NCBI RefSeq assembly: GCF_000003815.2
Contig: NC_049995.1
Span: forward strand, 14,423,762-14,487,761
Source of the DNA: Branchiostoma floridae
Lineage: Eukaryota; Chordata; Leptocardii; Amphioxiformes; Branchiostomatidae
Reading direction: 5' to 3'
DNA: 64,000 nucleotides
A model generated the notes under the pieces. It was not told the DNA's origin. It saw nothing but the letters and a program-made list of their open reading frames with translations, and made no database searches. The position numbers were made by a program, and so were the translations under genes. Positions within the stretch are counted from its first letter, which is position 1. Every line of letters starts with the position of its first letter. This document shows, in pieces, positions 1 to 13,500 of this stretch.

Positions 1-460
1 TCCGAGTCAGTAAAAGCAGCAACAAAGAGACCAACACGTTAACCAAAGCATCGAATTGGTTCAGCGAACTTCAGCCGTCTAAATGAGTTTCAGACAGCCC
101 GATATGGAGGCTGCCGTCTGCGAGTTGTCACGACTAAATCCAGGCATCATGGGCCATCCGAGTCAGTAAAAACAGCAACAAAGAGACACCAAGGCATCGA
201 ATTGGTTCAGCGAACTTCAGCCGTCTAAATGAGTTTCAGACAGCCCGATATGGAGGCTGCCGTCTGCGAGTTGTCACGACTAAATCCCGCCATCATAGGC
301 CGCCATCCGAATCAGTAAAAACAAAAGCAACGCGACCAATTCGTTAACCAAGACATTGACTTGGTTCGGCGAACTTCATCCGTTTAAATAGGTTTCAGAC
401 TGCCTGATATGGAGGCGGTCGTCTGGGAGTTGTCATGACTAAATCCTGCCATCAGTGGCT
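1..460. repeat. Three-copy tandem repeat, about 150 bp per unit, cut by the left edge
   Basis: Three diverged copies start near 1, 157 and 306. Each opens with TCCGAGTCAGTAAAA or a close variant and carries the blocks CCGTCTAAATGAGTTTCAGA and GATATGGAGGCTGCCGTCTG. The third copy is the most diverged. The array probably continues to the left of the window. No coding function is visible. Confidence 0.85.
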
Positions 461-3400
461 GCGGGCTGCGCCGATAGTGCTGACTGAGGTGATACGTCAT
501 CCACTGGGCTTTCTCAGAAACGATGGGATCGCCCTATCCGCATCAGCACGGTCTTATTTCTTAAACGGGGTAGCTTACGTCCAAAAGCTTGATTTGATTA
601 TACACAGAATTGGGTACCGTTGGCTATCTGGATCTTTAAACATATGAATGAGTAGAAAATGCAAGATAAAATATAATGAAATAAAATAAAATAAAAGACA
701 ATAATATAATAACTATTGTTTTCTAGAAGAATCCTGCGGATCGCTTTAGAATAAGGGCTGGGTACCGTACCGGTACAAAACCGTTTTTCCTCATTGGACC
801 GGTCCAGAAAACCGGACCTGAAAAAATTCGGTGTACCGGATGTTGGTCCGATTGGAAAATTAACTGATTATATGATCAGGCATTCACACGTTTACGGGGT
901 TACCGGTCTAGGCAAATAACAAGAGCGAAGCAGAGTAGACTCTATAGTCATTTTTTTACAGTCAATCGTACAGAGGTAGTTAGCCTTGTAGGATTTTTAA
1001 CCAGTGGGAGTCGAATAATACACAAAACAGATTTCTTTGTACCAAAATGGACCATTGTTTTGAGTATAGTCCATTCACAAGTTTTCACATAATGAATCAG
1101 GTCCAGGTGAAGTTTCTGTACCGGTACCCACCCCTAGTTCATATCAATAAGAAAACATACAAACACACGAATATACGCGGAAACACTCAAGTGGAGAGGT
1201 ATACTCCGTACAGCTTCCACACAACGAGAACAGGTTCTGCCTTACAGAAACTACAGAGGTTGTATATTTCACTACCTAACATCAAATAAATGTAATGAAA
1301 TAAACAGAACAAGTGATAGATTGTACACTGTATGTCGTCTGTTGTTTGAAGGCATATCTGGAGGCAAATACATTCATTGGAGCAGGTCTCTCTGTTGTGC
1401 CTTTAGGAAGATTCCAGAGGTATGGATATTAGTTATTATCAAATCTACATATCAAACTTATTCCCCACTCATCTGTTATGGCGTACAACCTTCAACTTGT
1501 CGTTACAAGGTCATTTATATTTACTAGACGAAGTGTATTTACGTGTGTGCCAACCCATGTTGCTTAAAAAGGAATTAATTACAACGTTAACACATCTGCT
1601 TAAAATAAAGCTATCAACTCCATTGACATTGATATAAATTGAAGGTACATGCGTCAAATAATTGAAACAAATATGAAAGAATATGAAACCAAATTGTAAA
1701 GTTCGACAATATTGTAAACGTTATATGACAACAACAAATGTCCAAACGCTCATTATGCCTTGCAAAGTCACAAACATTTCACATTCATGCTCCAGTGGTA
1801 ACACGACAAGGACACGAGGAAGGTTGTCCTAGTTTAGTGATACCGGGCCTGAAAACATCATTTCTTTTTGAAAAATGGGGTCGCTAGCTTTGTCATTTGG
1901 CACCGTGTAATGGGGCCCAGTGCAAAGAACATTTCGTCGTGTTAACTGGAAACGAAATTGATTCGTCTTGTTTTCTCGTAGGAATTTTCAGTGGGTAATT
2001 ACCCTTACGCCATTTCCGGTAACTTTCGAACGCTTTGGAACAGAACAGCGCGACAGTATTACGTTCGATCGAACACATCGAACGTTTGATTCGACATGTT
2101 GGAATCCGGAAGTGATGTACCTCTGTCTGCCTTACTGTACTGAAAGAGTACAACAGTTACTGCAGATAATGTTACCCAATGCGAAACTATACAAATATGT
2201 TCTGCACACACATGCAACATCACCTTTCCCACCCCTGCAATACAGTTAACGGCGATTCAACATGACATGTTCAACATTAAACGTTCACTTGTCAAGAAGA
2301 GCTGCTGAGTGTTGACCAGTTTGCTTGACTGAAAACGCAAAGCCTCAAAAGCGCCATGCTTGTCATCCCCTAGTAAAAAAAAACTGCATTGAAACAGATT
2401 CAAGATCTTCTATTCAGATAATTTGTCAAGTTACATGCCTGGAAGACACTTTTAGTCAATTGTGCCTTTTTGGGACAGACGAGAAACATAATTCTATGAG
2501 GAAACTCACATCTTCCATCAAAATCTTTAGAGCAACCATCCTTAGGAAAACGTCAAGATGACGGGGTGGAGTCATCGAACGAACGAGACGAGAATCAACG
2601 AGAATGCACGAGAGTCTCGTTCTTAGAGCACCATTTTTTTTATTTATTCAGCTGTTTACAAACAGCCAGGGCTGCCCAACTAGCCGTAGGCTACTATCAA
2701 GGGCTAACCCTGTACATGTTCGCACACGACGGGTTATACCGCCCCTTATGGAGTGACACACCCGTCCGGGTGAATGATGTAGATCACCATGTGGCTGATA
2801 CGAGACAGAGCTTCGCCGGGCCTCCATCCGGGTGATTTGAAGTGAATCACCAACTCCCGACAGAAGGATTTGCACCAACGCACACCGCACCATCGCACGT
2901 GTGGGGGTTCTTTAACCATTTCTCACCTTGTCTCTAACCTCACCTGGCATGTCAATGTCAAATGGATTTATCTACAGCCAATCAAGCGAAGTGGTAGCAA
3001 CAGATGAACAAAGCTAGATACTTTTTTAATAGATGATCCCAAACGTGAAGTAATTTGACATCGCGCATTTCACAAAAGCAATCTTGGTAAAAACAGAAGT
3101 TAGTTGTCAACAGAGTCATTTCCGGATATGGCGGCCATCTTTGATTGCACCAAAGCGAGGCTGGACAGGAGAGTTCCTCTTTGAAACCATGTATTAGAGT
3201 GCAGGTAGGCCATCTTCAGTGGTAAGTTCTGCCCCTCGAACTTGAAATACTGCGGAATATGTGCCTGTCACACAATATTGCTTTCTTGTAGAATACCTCA
3301 GTTCTTCCATACTTGTGATTTTAATTTTGTCTTATAAATAGATACCTGATTGTTACACACAAGCAATCGCAAAGTTTAGACAATGATATGCAATATAACT

Positions 3401-4600
3401 AGGAACTCAGTGGTAACAGAAACTCTACAAACCATCATTCAAGACTTGCTAAACGATAGTTGAATGCGATTTTCTCAGTAGTAGCAATAATCCACATTGA
3501 AACTTGCATTTTAGCACCCGGGAAATCTTCATGAGTCCCTTACTAACCAGTATTGATACCGCACTTGCGCATTTGACATGTAACCAACTTTATTGCTCAA
3601 CAATCGCACAAGATACAAGCCCATAACACCAACTTCACTCCCTTGGGATGACGTAACGAGAGTCGTAATTTAGAACCATAAGTTTGGTTCCACTAGGACG
3701 ATACGGACATATAAGCATGAAATTACTTCAATGATTCGCCATAATGATACAATAACCCCAAATAACCGCTTCCAAGTCAACTTTCACTCAACAACGTGGG
3801 GAGGGGGCTGTGAAACTACTTTCTGTTCATTTATGAGAAATAGAACTACAGACCACCATAGATTTCCGGTCTGCCTTTTTTTTTACCGTCGTCACTTTGA
3901 AGGCCGAAACTATATTCTTCCCACGTACGAAAGCGATTACTAATTCATTACGACACCAAATGGAGAAATCCCGGCACCCATTCTCGAGCTAATTAATTAA
4001 TTTCGATCGCCGAAATCATCAATAACGGTGAAAAGGGAAGGCAGGTGGAATGGAATAACCGTACTTGCGTCCAAGTTTGCAAGGTGGCTAATGGTGACAC
4101 GCATTTGTTAAAACATTGCATGTCGAGAGTGCCCCCCCCCCAAAAAAAAAAGTCACCCTATAAAATTGTTAACGTGCCAGTAGCAAATTTCATGAATCAA
4201 TAGTAAGATAGTAAGATTTAATAGCAGCTAGGAAAGGAAGCCTGGAGTAACAATCATGTCTTAAAAACAAGCCAATCAAAGAGACATCAACCCAGGACTG
4301 AGGGTGCTGGAAGATTCGTCTTTTCCCGCCACATTAAAACAGTACGTTTGTCTAAATCTTCATACCCAAGAGACACCTTTGAATAGCGACACCCTGCGGT
4401 TTGTATGACGCGTGCAGAAAATGTTTCAGCGATAATCGCTACATTTTTGCTCCTTCTATAACTCATATTGATTCTATGTGTGTACGCTCCTGGTAATACA
4501 AATAAAGTGAGTGATTGCAAGAAAGCTGCGCCATCTAACGAGGGAGAGAATAAATACAGCTATCTGCTGCATACAATATGTAAGTTTGATATCCCACAGT
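461..4600. other. Intergenic, no gene recognised
   Basis: Apart from the repeats listed separately, I see no exon with recognisable protein similarity. Reading frames here are short and broken, base composition is AT-rich, and homopolymer runs occur near 4130-4150. A block at about 2655-2900 contains AGGGCTGCCCAACTAGC and GGGCTAACCCTG, which recur in diverged form near 10925-10978, so it is probably an old interspersed repeat. Confidence 0.5.
754..1135. mobile_element. Short DNA-transposon-like element with GGGTACCGG ends
   Basis: The left end reads AGGGCTGGGTACCGTACCGG and the right end, read on the other strand, AGGGGTGGGTACCGGTACAG, giving imperfect terminal inverted repeats about 380 bp apart. 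A second member of the family occurs near 60351-61480, where it is split by another transposon. No transposase is encoded, so this is a non-autonomous element. Confidence 0.6.
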
Positions 4601-4614
4601 AAATATGCTGAAGC

Positions 4615-4616
<2 letters not shown>

Positions 4617-4686
<70 letters not shown>

Positions 4687-4733
4687 TGTGTGTGTGTGTG
4701 TGTATGTGTGTGTGTGTGTGTGTGTGTATGTGT

Positions 4734-4809
<76 letters not shown>
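4617..4809. repeat. (TG)n microsatellite
   Basis: About 190 bp of nearly pure TG with four TA interruptions. Open frames across it are repeat artefacts, not genes. Confidence 0.98.
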
Positions 4810-4811
<2 letters not shown>

Positions 4812-5479
4812 GTCTAGAGAGACTATACTAGAGAGCGTCCGCATTTGTGGGAGGGGGGCGCTAGATCTTCAAGCAAATCATGATGTGGAGGATACCAACA
4901 CAAGGATTGACAGCGAAGGACATCAACACCAAGCTAGTGAATACAATCACTAGTTTACACACAGGTAAAGAGACAACTGTCCTTCTTAGAGCAACTTAGA
5001 CGCATATTAAAGAAGACAGTTTAGTCTACCTACCGCGTTCTGCATCCTGACAATCTGGATCTGTGTCCGCGGGAGGGGGGGATTTGAGGCAAGTCCCACG
5101 TAGAATATTCACGTCCCTATTATGATGATTTCCATACCTTATCAAAAACAGAATTTACATTAAAAGACATTAAAAGATCCTAAATATTCCGATGTACAAA
5201 CACATTTAAATTTCAGAGGAAAGCTAACGTTGTATATATGGTTTCAGTGTCGATTGAAATGAACAGGCACTGAAGGCAGTGGCCACCTACCTATTCTATA
5301 CGATTTCCCGAATATTGTCGCCATAGAACCGATAACGATTTAATCACGTTAGGTTATGAAGAACTTAAGTTGTCAATTACTTATAATGTACAAGTACAAT
5401 TAAAGAGTTACAATTGCCGACGTTTTCTGTGACTTGTTTTATATCGCACTACCGCTAGATGTCGCTTCTACGTTGTCGT

Positions 5480-5529
5480 GTTGACCGCCGAAAAGAGGCA
5501 CAAGACATCGTCACGGAAAAACTTGATAG
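5480..5529 (+). repeat. Left arm of a 50-bp inverted repeat flanking the satellite array
   Basis: The 50 bases beginning GTTGACCGCCGAAAAGAGGC recur in inverted orientation at 9133-9182 with a single mismatch. Sequence outside and inside the arms is not obviously shared. The two arms enclose 3.6 kb, including the 106-bp satellite array. Confidence 0.8.
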
Positions 5530-5830
5530 TTCAGCCGCAATCTGTCCAATCAGGCAAAATAAGGTGTTGTACAAATCAGGACAAGATGGCCAAGGAAGTG
5601 CAGTTCATTAGACGAAATTTTCATATGAGAGGAAGGAGATTCATCGAGTTAAATTTGACCGATTTTCCCAGGATTTCCTATGGGCTTCGCCATTGCTAGC
5701 AAGCCAAAATACGCACCATATGGGGGTTTCGAGGTGTCCGTTATATAGGGCGAGGCTCGACTGTTTCCGGGTCACACTGGCAGTAATACGGCAGTGGGCG
5801 ATAGCATGATTTTAGCAACCTCAACCAGCG

Positions 5831-5901
5831 GTTTCCTGTTAGCCTGGTATCCAGCCGTAATATAGTTATATTACGGCTGGATACCAGGCTAGTTTCCTGT
5901 T
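5831..5901. mobile_element. Miniature fold-back insertion: perfect 24-bp palindrome
   Basis: 5841-5890 is a perfect inverted repeat: a 24-base arm beginning AGCCTGGTATCCAGCCG, a 2-base centre, then the exact complement. GTTTCCTGTT occurs directly on both sides (5831-5840 and 5892-5901), as expected for a target-site duplication or a repeat-mediated event. It would form a very stable hairpin in RNA or single-stranded DNA. Confidence 0.8.
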
Positions 5902-6379
5902 GATATAGCCGTACGGTTACCCTCAAGTATGCTGTATACGTTCAGTCCATGAACAAAGAGAGCAAGGAGTGGTTAATGAGGAGCGGTTACATCAAGATAT
6001 AACGTCCTTGGTTACAAAACTTACATGAGGTAACAACAGTTACTCCTTCCAAACCAAAGGCATCTACACTACAGCTGTACACTTCTATGGAATTCGAAGT
6101 AACAATAAATTGTACGCTATGCAGACCGGCCATTTGGTACAGATAGAAGTTTTTGTGTCATAAATAATTCTACGGGCAAGGTAAGGCTAAATGTTGAAAT
6201 AATGCGCTATTGTGAAACAAATAGACACTAGATGACTGGAAGTTAGATTATACGTACTAGTAAAAAGTTTACGGTTGCCTTTGCTCGACTAGTTGTGTAG
6301 GAGATAAAAAAACTATGTCAAACCTATCGGACAGCTCATTTCAAAGTGTATACGCAACCTAACTGAGGATGACAAACCA

Positions 6380-8650
6380 GCCAAAGACACACTTGAGAAC
6401 TGCGCCTTTAAAGTGTATAGTAACTAACTGAGGTGTAAACTTACATACTAAAGAAGAAAACTTAAAAAGGAAGCCTTTTTCTAAAACAAAAGATTGTCAA
6501 GCCCCTGACTCACCTAACAACTCCGTTCTGTAATTGTATACTAACCGTGAGAGAACGACGAGAAATCTTTTAAGGAAATCTTTTTCTGAAAGAAAAGTGC
6601 GTCATGCCCATGACACACCTACGAACTACACTCTCTATTTGTATACTAACAGAGAACGAAGAGAAATATTTGAAAGAAACTTTTCTCTTTTATCAAAGAA
6701 AAGTGCGTCATGCCATGACACACTTAAGAATTGCGCTCTCTAAGTGTATACTAAGAGAAAACGAAAAGAAATCTTTCGAAAGAAACATTTCTCTTTTATC
6801 AAAGAAAAGTGCGTCATGCCATGATACACGTAAGAATTGCGCTCTCTAAGTGTATACTAACAGAGAACGAAGAGAAATATTTGAAAGGAACTTTTCTCTT
6901 TTATTAAAGAAAAGTGCGTCATGCCATGATACACTTAAGAATTGCTCTCTCTAAGTGTATACTAAGAGAAAACGAAAAGAAATCTTTTAAAGAAACTTTT
7001 CTCTTTTATTTAAGAAAAGTGTGTCATGCCATGATACACGTAAGAATTGCGCTCTCTAAGTGTATACTAACAGAGAACGAAGAGAAATATTTGAAAGGAA
7101 CTTTTCTCTTTTATTAAAGAAAAGTGCGTCATGCCATGATACACTTAAGAATTGCGCTCTCAAAGTGTATACTAAGAGAAAACGAAAAGAAATCTTTTAA
7201 AGAAACTTTTCTCTTTTATTAAAGAAAAGTGTGTCATGCCATGACACACTTAAGAATTGCGCTCTCTAAGTGTATACTAAGAGAAAACGAAAAGAAATCT
7301 TTTAAAGAAACTTTTCTCTTTTATTAAAGAAAAGTGCGGAATGCCATGACACACTTAAGAATTGTGCTCTCTAAGTGTATACTAACAGAGAACGAAGAGA
7401 AATATTTGAAAGAAACTTTTCTCTTTTATCAAAGAAAAGTGCGCTATGCTTAAGAATTGCGCTCTCTAAGTGTATACTAACAGAGAACGAAGAGAAATAT
7501 TTGAAAGAAACTTTTCTCTTTTATCAAAGAAAAGTGCGTCATGCCATGACACACTTAAGAATTGCGCTCTCTAAGTGTATACTAAGAGAAAACGAAAAGA
7601 AATCTTTTGAAAGAAACTTTTCTCTTTTATCAAAGAAAAGTGCGTCATGCCATGATACACGTAAGAATTGCGCTCTCTAAATGTATACTAACAGAGAACG
7701 AAGAGAAATATTTGAAAGAAAATTTCCTCTTTTATTAAAGAAAAGTGCGTCATGCCATGACACACTTAAGAATTGCGCTCTCTAAGTGTATACTAAGAGA
7801 AAACGAAGAGAAATCTTTTAAGGAAACTTTTTTTTGAAAGAAAATGCGTCATGATCATGCCATGATACACCTAAGAATTGCGCTAAGTGTATACTAACAG
7901 AAAACGAAGAGAAATCTTTTAAGGAAACTTTTGTCTAAAACAAAAGTGCGTCATACCTATGACACACTTACGAATTGCGCTCTCTAAGTGTATACTAACA
8001 GAAAACGAAGAGAAGTCTGTTGAGGAAAATTTTTTCTGAAAGAAAATGCGTCATGCCCATGATTCACCTAAGAATTGCGCTCTCTTTTTGTATCAGAGTA
8101 CGAAAAGAAATCTTTTAAGGAAATCTTTTTCTGAAAGAAAAAAAAAGGTCAAGCCCTGACACACCTAAAAACTGCGTTCTGTAAGTGTACACTATCAGAA
8201 AACGAAAAGAAATCTTTTAAGAAAACATTTTCCTTTTTCTGAAAGAAAAGTGCGTCATGTCTATGACACACTTAGGAATTGCGCTCTCTAAGTGTATGCT
8301 AACAGAGAGCAAAGAGAATTCTATCAAGGAAACTTTTCTAAAAGAAAAGTGCGTCATGCCCATGACACATTTAAGAATTGCGCTCTCTATTTGTATATTA
8401 CAGAGTACGAAAAGAAATCTTTAAAGGAAACATTTTTCTGAAAGAAAAGTGCGTCATACACATGACACACTTAAGAATTGCGCTCTCTTTTTGTATACTA
8501 ACAGATTACGAAGGGAAATCTTTAAAGGAAACCTTTTTCTGAAAGAAAAGAAGGTCACGCCCATAACACACCTAAGAATTGCGCTCTCTATTTGTATATT
8601 AAGAGAGTACGAAAAGAAATCTTTTAAGGAAACTTTTTTTCTAAAACTGG
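6380..8650. repeat. Satellite array, about 106-bp unit, about 21 copies
   Basis: Units share AAGTGTATACTAA, a GAAAC-TTTTCT-type core, AAAGAAAAGTGCGTCATGCC and ACACTTAAGAATTGCGCTCT. In the centre (about 6640-7760) two subtypes can be told apart: A with ACAGAGAACGAAGAGAAATA and B with AGAGAAAACGAAAAGAAATC. They run A-B-A-B-A-B-B-A-A-B-A. The edge copies are more diverged, which fits homogenisation by unequal exchange in the centre. The unit is not a multiple of three, so frames across it are not coding. Confidence 0.95.
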
Positions 8651-9395
8651 CAAAAACGTTATCAGGCTGGGGCAAAGTTGCATGGTATGTCAGGTGCTGG
8701 CCGCAGACTCCCTTGAAATAAGCCTGTTTGTTTAACCGTCAGATTCTCAGTGTGGATCAAGGCTCACAGTTTGATAAGGTCCTTGGCCACATCAAGTAAA
8801 TAGTCCATTTCTGAACTCAGCTGAACCTCCTTGCTTCCAACGATACTGAGTCAGGACACGCGGACTCCACGGCTACGCGTTCTGGTATGACCTCTCTGTT
8901 GCGACCCGGAAGTATACTGGATATACTGGAAAGCGGTAGCCCAGAAACCCCCATGCAGTACGAAATCGTCGCCGAAATCAGGCATTTCACGGCAGTTTGA
9001 AGGCCAACTTTAGCTCTTGAAATCTCACCGTAACATAATATCTAAAAGTTCAAATGCACTGTATGTGATAGATCAACTTGTCAGGATCACGTAGATACCT
9101 TTTATAGCATAATCTGGCGAATATTATCTTTTCTATCGAGTTTTTCCGTGACGATGTCTTGTGCCTCTTTTCGGCGGTCAACAGTAGTAGTACTTCGCAA
9201 TGGTACGGCTGCTGCGACCTGTTTGCTTTAAATAAGCACCTTCTACGGAAGCTCAAGATTAGGGAGGGGAAAAGTAAGTGCCCCGCTGCATCTCATTATC
9301 ATAATACCAAGGTATTGATTAGACATCTTGAAGAGACTAATGGAAGCCAACGCGTAATATTATCTGTAACAAGTTACGAACTATCCAAAACCACG
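8650..9395. other. Intergenic stretch with the second 50-bp arm
   Basis: No gene is recognised. The only structured item is the inverted copy at 9133-9182 of the 50-bp sequence at 5480-5529. Confidence 0.5.
9133..9182 (-). repeat. Right arm of the 50-bp inverted repeat
   Basis: Reverse complement of 5480-5529 with one mismatch. See the left arm. Confidence 0.8.
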
Positions 9396-9745
9396 TAAAG
9401 CTAAGGACACAACCCGCCGTACGTGCAAATACGTGCTGTCTACGTGGCAAAACGTGGGCAATCTTTTTGGATTCGTAAGTGGTAAGTACCGCCTCCGTAC
9501 GAAGTTGTAGGGAATCCGACGGATTTTGGAGCACGCAAACACGTCGTAGAACTTTACGTGCAAGCAAAAATGTGTGTGCCATCGGGCTGCGGATTCGCCC
9601 CGCGTGCCAGTACGGGTGACGCGCGTGACCCGTACAGCCTGAACGTTTTCAGAAATACGTGACGGACGTGGCCTCCCCCCCCCCCCCAAAAAAAAAACAA
9701 CGTACGGACAAATTGCACGTACGGCGGGTTGTACCCTTAGCTTAA
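9396..9745. mobile_element. MITE with TAAGCTAAGG-type terminal inverted repeats
   Basis: The ends read AAGCTAAGGACACAACCCGC on the left and AAGCTAAGGGTACAACCCGC on the right when reversed. Both continue into CGTACGTGCAA, giving inverted repeats of about 30 bp. The element is about 350 bp and non-coding. A solo end of the same family lies at about 29577-29603, beside the peroxidase start. Confidence 0.8.
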
Positions 9746-10574
9746 CTCTTCTTCGGAATACCGTTATCTGATTTTTTTTTTAAATGTGTCGTTAAAACAG
9801 CTGACTTGCGTTTTGGAAACGGGGTCATTTGAGGTGACGGCCTCTGTGAACGGAGGTCTCCATACAGTCTGAACAAATGTGAATGTATGTAGTTAACGCA
9901 TGCCGTCGGAAAGTTTGTTAAAAGTAAACAACTTCTGATCTTCAAGGTCGGAGAAGGTTAAAAGATTCCTCCGTTTCATAGTATTCTAGTCCCAAACTTT
10001 TCAAAAGGAAACACCTAGGGTACACTGACATGATCATAATGTTGGGATGAAAGGAAGCCAACAAGTCATCTTATACCTGTAAGACCTTCTTCTGAAGACT
10101 ATTTTCCACTTTATTTGCTCAACCAATAAAATCGGTAATTAAACAAACCATTTGGCCTACGTGTTGGGGCCGGTGTCATGTGAGGTAACGTTCTGGTCCG
10201 ACCATGTACCACTGAGACCTAAGGTCGAACAAATATGAGGGTCTGCATGGAGGGACAACGCTTAACGGTGTTTACGGGACGGCCTCTTCCCCATATTTAT
10301 CTGCTGGCAAAATTATTCTGTGAGCATGGACACCACCGGACGCTCGTTGTGACGTTTGGACAATTTAGCATGACTACAAAATGCGAAAAATTCTTCACAA
10401 CGATGAATTAAGAATAATGAATAACGTATTACTTAGCATTAAATCTGCCAGACACGTTTCAATGTAGATTTACCAACAACATTTAAGATTGAAGTAGAGC
10501 TGGTCGGCTTCGATATACGGTGAATGGAAATATTCCGCAACGCCTCACGAAAACATACATGCAGACCCTCAAAG
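9746..10574. other. Upstream region of the dioxygenase gene
   Basis: About 830 bp with no other gene. It must contain the 5' UTR and promoter, but I cannot point to a TATA box or an initiator with confidence. Confidence 0.4.
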
Positions 10575-13500
10575 ATGGCGGACGCAGCAACAGACGACGG
10601 GGCCCCTCCGTGTAAGAAGGCGGCGCCCCCTTCGTGTTGTCCCGAGGTTTATGTTACCAAACCTCCGCAACCTAAAGAGAAGAAACCGGGACAACTCACG
10701 GCGAAACAAGTCGACCAGTTTTTCGAAGAGGTTAGTTTGTAGTAGTGGTGAATTCTTAATTTGCGCAAGTTAAAGTGGACTTTGATACCTGTGCTGCCAC
10801 TACTTTGTGGACCAAGCGGTCTGGGCCTTAGGTAGGGAAACACGTAAAAGTAGGTCAAATGTGATCTGTACCTGGCTGCTTTATTTAGTTATTATTTGTT
10901 TTGGGGCTGTTCAGAACGCGCAGTCAGGGTTGCCCAACTAGCTTCAGGGCTTCAGGCTATTACAATGGGCTAACCCTGCTGACAGAGGAAAAAAAAAGTA
11001 AGGCATTTGTAATGGTTAGAACAACAAGCAACAACAATATTTCAAGTACAGAAAAACTATTGGTTTTATCATTTACTGATGAAAGGATGGCAAGCTACTA
11101 ATAACTTTCCGTAAATAACTTCATCAGGTTGACAATTATTTATATTATTCATATAGTCAGGTTCTTTTGGCACAACCAAGGAGTATTTACTTCCAACGTT
11201 TCGATGTTTATCAGACACCATCATCAGTTATAGGTAGCAGCAGGAAGTAGTTTCCCGTCATTCTAACCCTGATGATGGTGTCTGGTAGACATCGACACGT
11301 TGGAAGTAAGTACTCCTTGGTTGTGCCTAAAGAACCTGACTATAGACTTACCACTTTCTCTATGCGAGCTAGATGACCGAATAAAATATCTAGAGTATCA
11401 ATATGATAAAAGTGAAAGCGCTGCATCCCTCCCCTTTAACCGGAAGGGTTACGTCTTGGTGAAAGACTTCTTCACGCCGGAGGAGCTCCAGCCCGTCCGA
11501 GATGCTGTGGAAGACTTGGTGGACAAACTGGCGGACAAGATGCACAAGGCCGGCAAGATCAAAGGTAGGGTTAGGTTTAAAATGTTACGACATAAAAGTA
11601 AATCAATTTATTGAACTACTAACTTAAGATAACATTTGTGAGCAAATTTGCAGCTTCCAATTGTTCAGAAGGCGCTAAGACTTATCCCAAGATATCGCAT
11701 TTGAAAAGTTTTAAAGAGTTGGAAATTTTGTGTAATTTGAAACAGCTACTTTGAAATTTTTCCAACAAACAGTAACATTTGATGGCGAAGTATGTTAGGC
11801 GGCAAATTACGATAGATTATAAAAATAGAACTACATTACTACTATGGTTATTTTTTGGAAAGAAATTCTGCTCAGCCATACCTCAAGACTACCTTAAACA
11901 CCTGATGAAATTACACAGATTAACACAGTAAGATATTCCTATACATCGAATGTTTCATGGAATTCTGTCACCCCATTGTTAAGCCATCCACCTTTGGTCT
12001 GTAATCGATCGTCGTACTTTCGATCAAAGGAATTGCAGGTCTATTTTGTTTGTCATGTGCAAAGATTACGTCATTGTCTAGACACAACAAAATCAATGAG
12101 ACTCAAAGTCCAACAAAGAAATTAAAACCTGTATTATCCGGATTTAACAGGAGCTCGAAGATCTCAGGCCTCCTTGAACTATTTACAATTTCTAGAAATT
12201 CTCGTATATCTTGTGTAGTTTCATGAATTGTGCATATGATGTTTCCATTCACATTAACTTTCTGACTGATCACTGTCATTCGTACACACAAGAACATAAA
12301 CATACAGTTACACCAAAAACAAAACGCGGAAGCAAATGCCATCTTGAGAATTACTTGTCTGCACTTATACAGACACCCACAAGGGGGCGGGCCTGTTCCA
12401 GAGACTCACGCTCCTGGAGAAGGAGTTTCCCGGCACGGCAGTGATCCTGCACAAGTGGGGAAAACTGCCACAGGTAAGAAAAAATGGTCTTATTATAAGA
12501 TCTTGACTTAAAACCTAAAGGTTTGGGGTTCAAAACCAAAGCAGGCATCACTGTGGGAAAGGATCACCTATTTCCTCACTTCTATCTTATACACAATTAA
12601 ATTGTGAAATTGGTGTGGTACTGTATGTATGAAGGCGGTTTACCGGCTTTGCAAAAGAAAGAAACAAAGAAAAATCCAGGGTAAACGTTTGCCAATCGCT
12701 TAGGCTCTAGCAAGTCTATAGTGCAAGTACGTAAAGTCTTTGAAATTATTTATTTCTTTGTCATTTTTAAATTCTATTTTTGCTGATTAAATTTACAAAA
12801 AAATAGTCGACCAATACGATTAAGCACAAGTCAGTATCTTCCTCACACCTTTGTTGATATGTTATTATTGCAGGCGTTCCGTGACCTGTGGACCAATGAG
12901 CGGCTGTTGAACGCTGTAGAACAGTTCGTGGGACCGAACATCGCCGGGCACCCTGTGTGGAACCTCAGGACTAAGGTGACTATGCATTCAAAACGTAGCT
13001 TGCGTGATTTTATGATAAAAAGAATTATGATCCTTTCATTCCCTCATATTATCTTCCATCTTTTCCTGCACAGACCCCGAGTAACGAACAAGTTACCGTT
13101 CCCTGGCACCAAGGTAAGCACATGTATCCTCTCTTCTGGTACCTTGTAGATGAATGACGGAAGGAAAGAATGTTGAGAAGAATGAGTCGATGGAACAAGT
13201 GATGGAGGGAGAAAAGAGGATTGTGAAGGTGGGGCAGGAAGGCAAGAGGGAAGGGAGGGAGGGAGGAAAGAATGACTGCATGAATGGATCAATGAATGAA
13301 TCATTGAGTCTTTGAATGATCAATGTGGCCCGCATCATAAGTCTAAAGATATGCAATGCCTTCCATTGACGACTGAATAATGTCACTACGTACCATTTGT
13401 TCTATCCAGACAACGCGTACCTGCAACCGCCGTCTCTCGGGACGCTCCAGCCCACCGCCTGGATCCCGCTGCTGGACGCCACCAAGAAGAACGGATGTAT

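Noticed and set aside
4511-4953. Open frames of about 70-110 residues of alternating Cys-Val or His-Thr
   Set aside because: They are translations of the (TG)n microsatellite. The same applies to 28231-28517 and 61732-62522.
6534-7680. Repeated MTHLRIALSKCIL-type open frames, or a CRISPR-like array
   Set aside because: They arise from the 106-bp satellite. The unit is not a multiple of three, there are no distinct spacers between short repeats, and the setting is an animal genome.
10524-10574. Upstream in-frame ATG as dioxygenase start
   Set aside because: It adds MEIFRNASRKHTCRPSK, with no targeting logic. MADAATDD at 10575 has the better context (AAGATGGCG).
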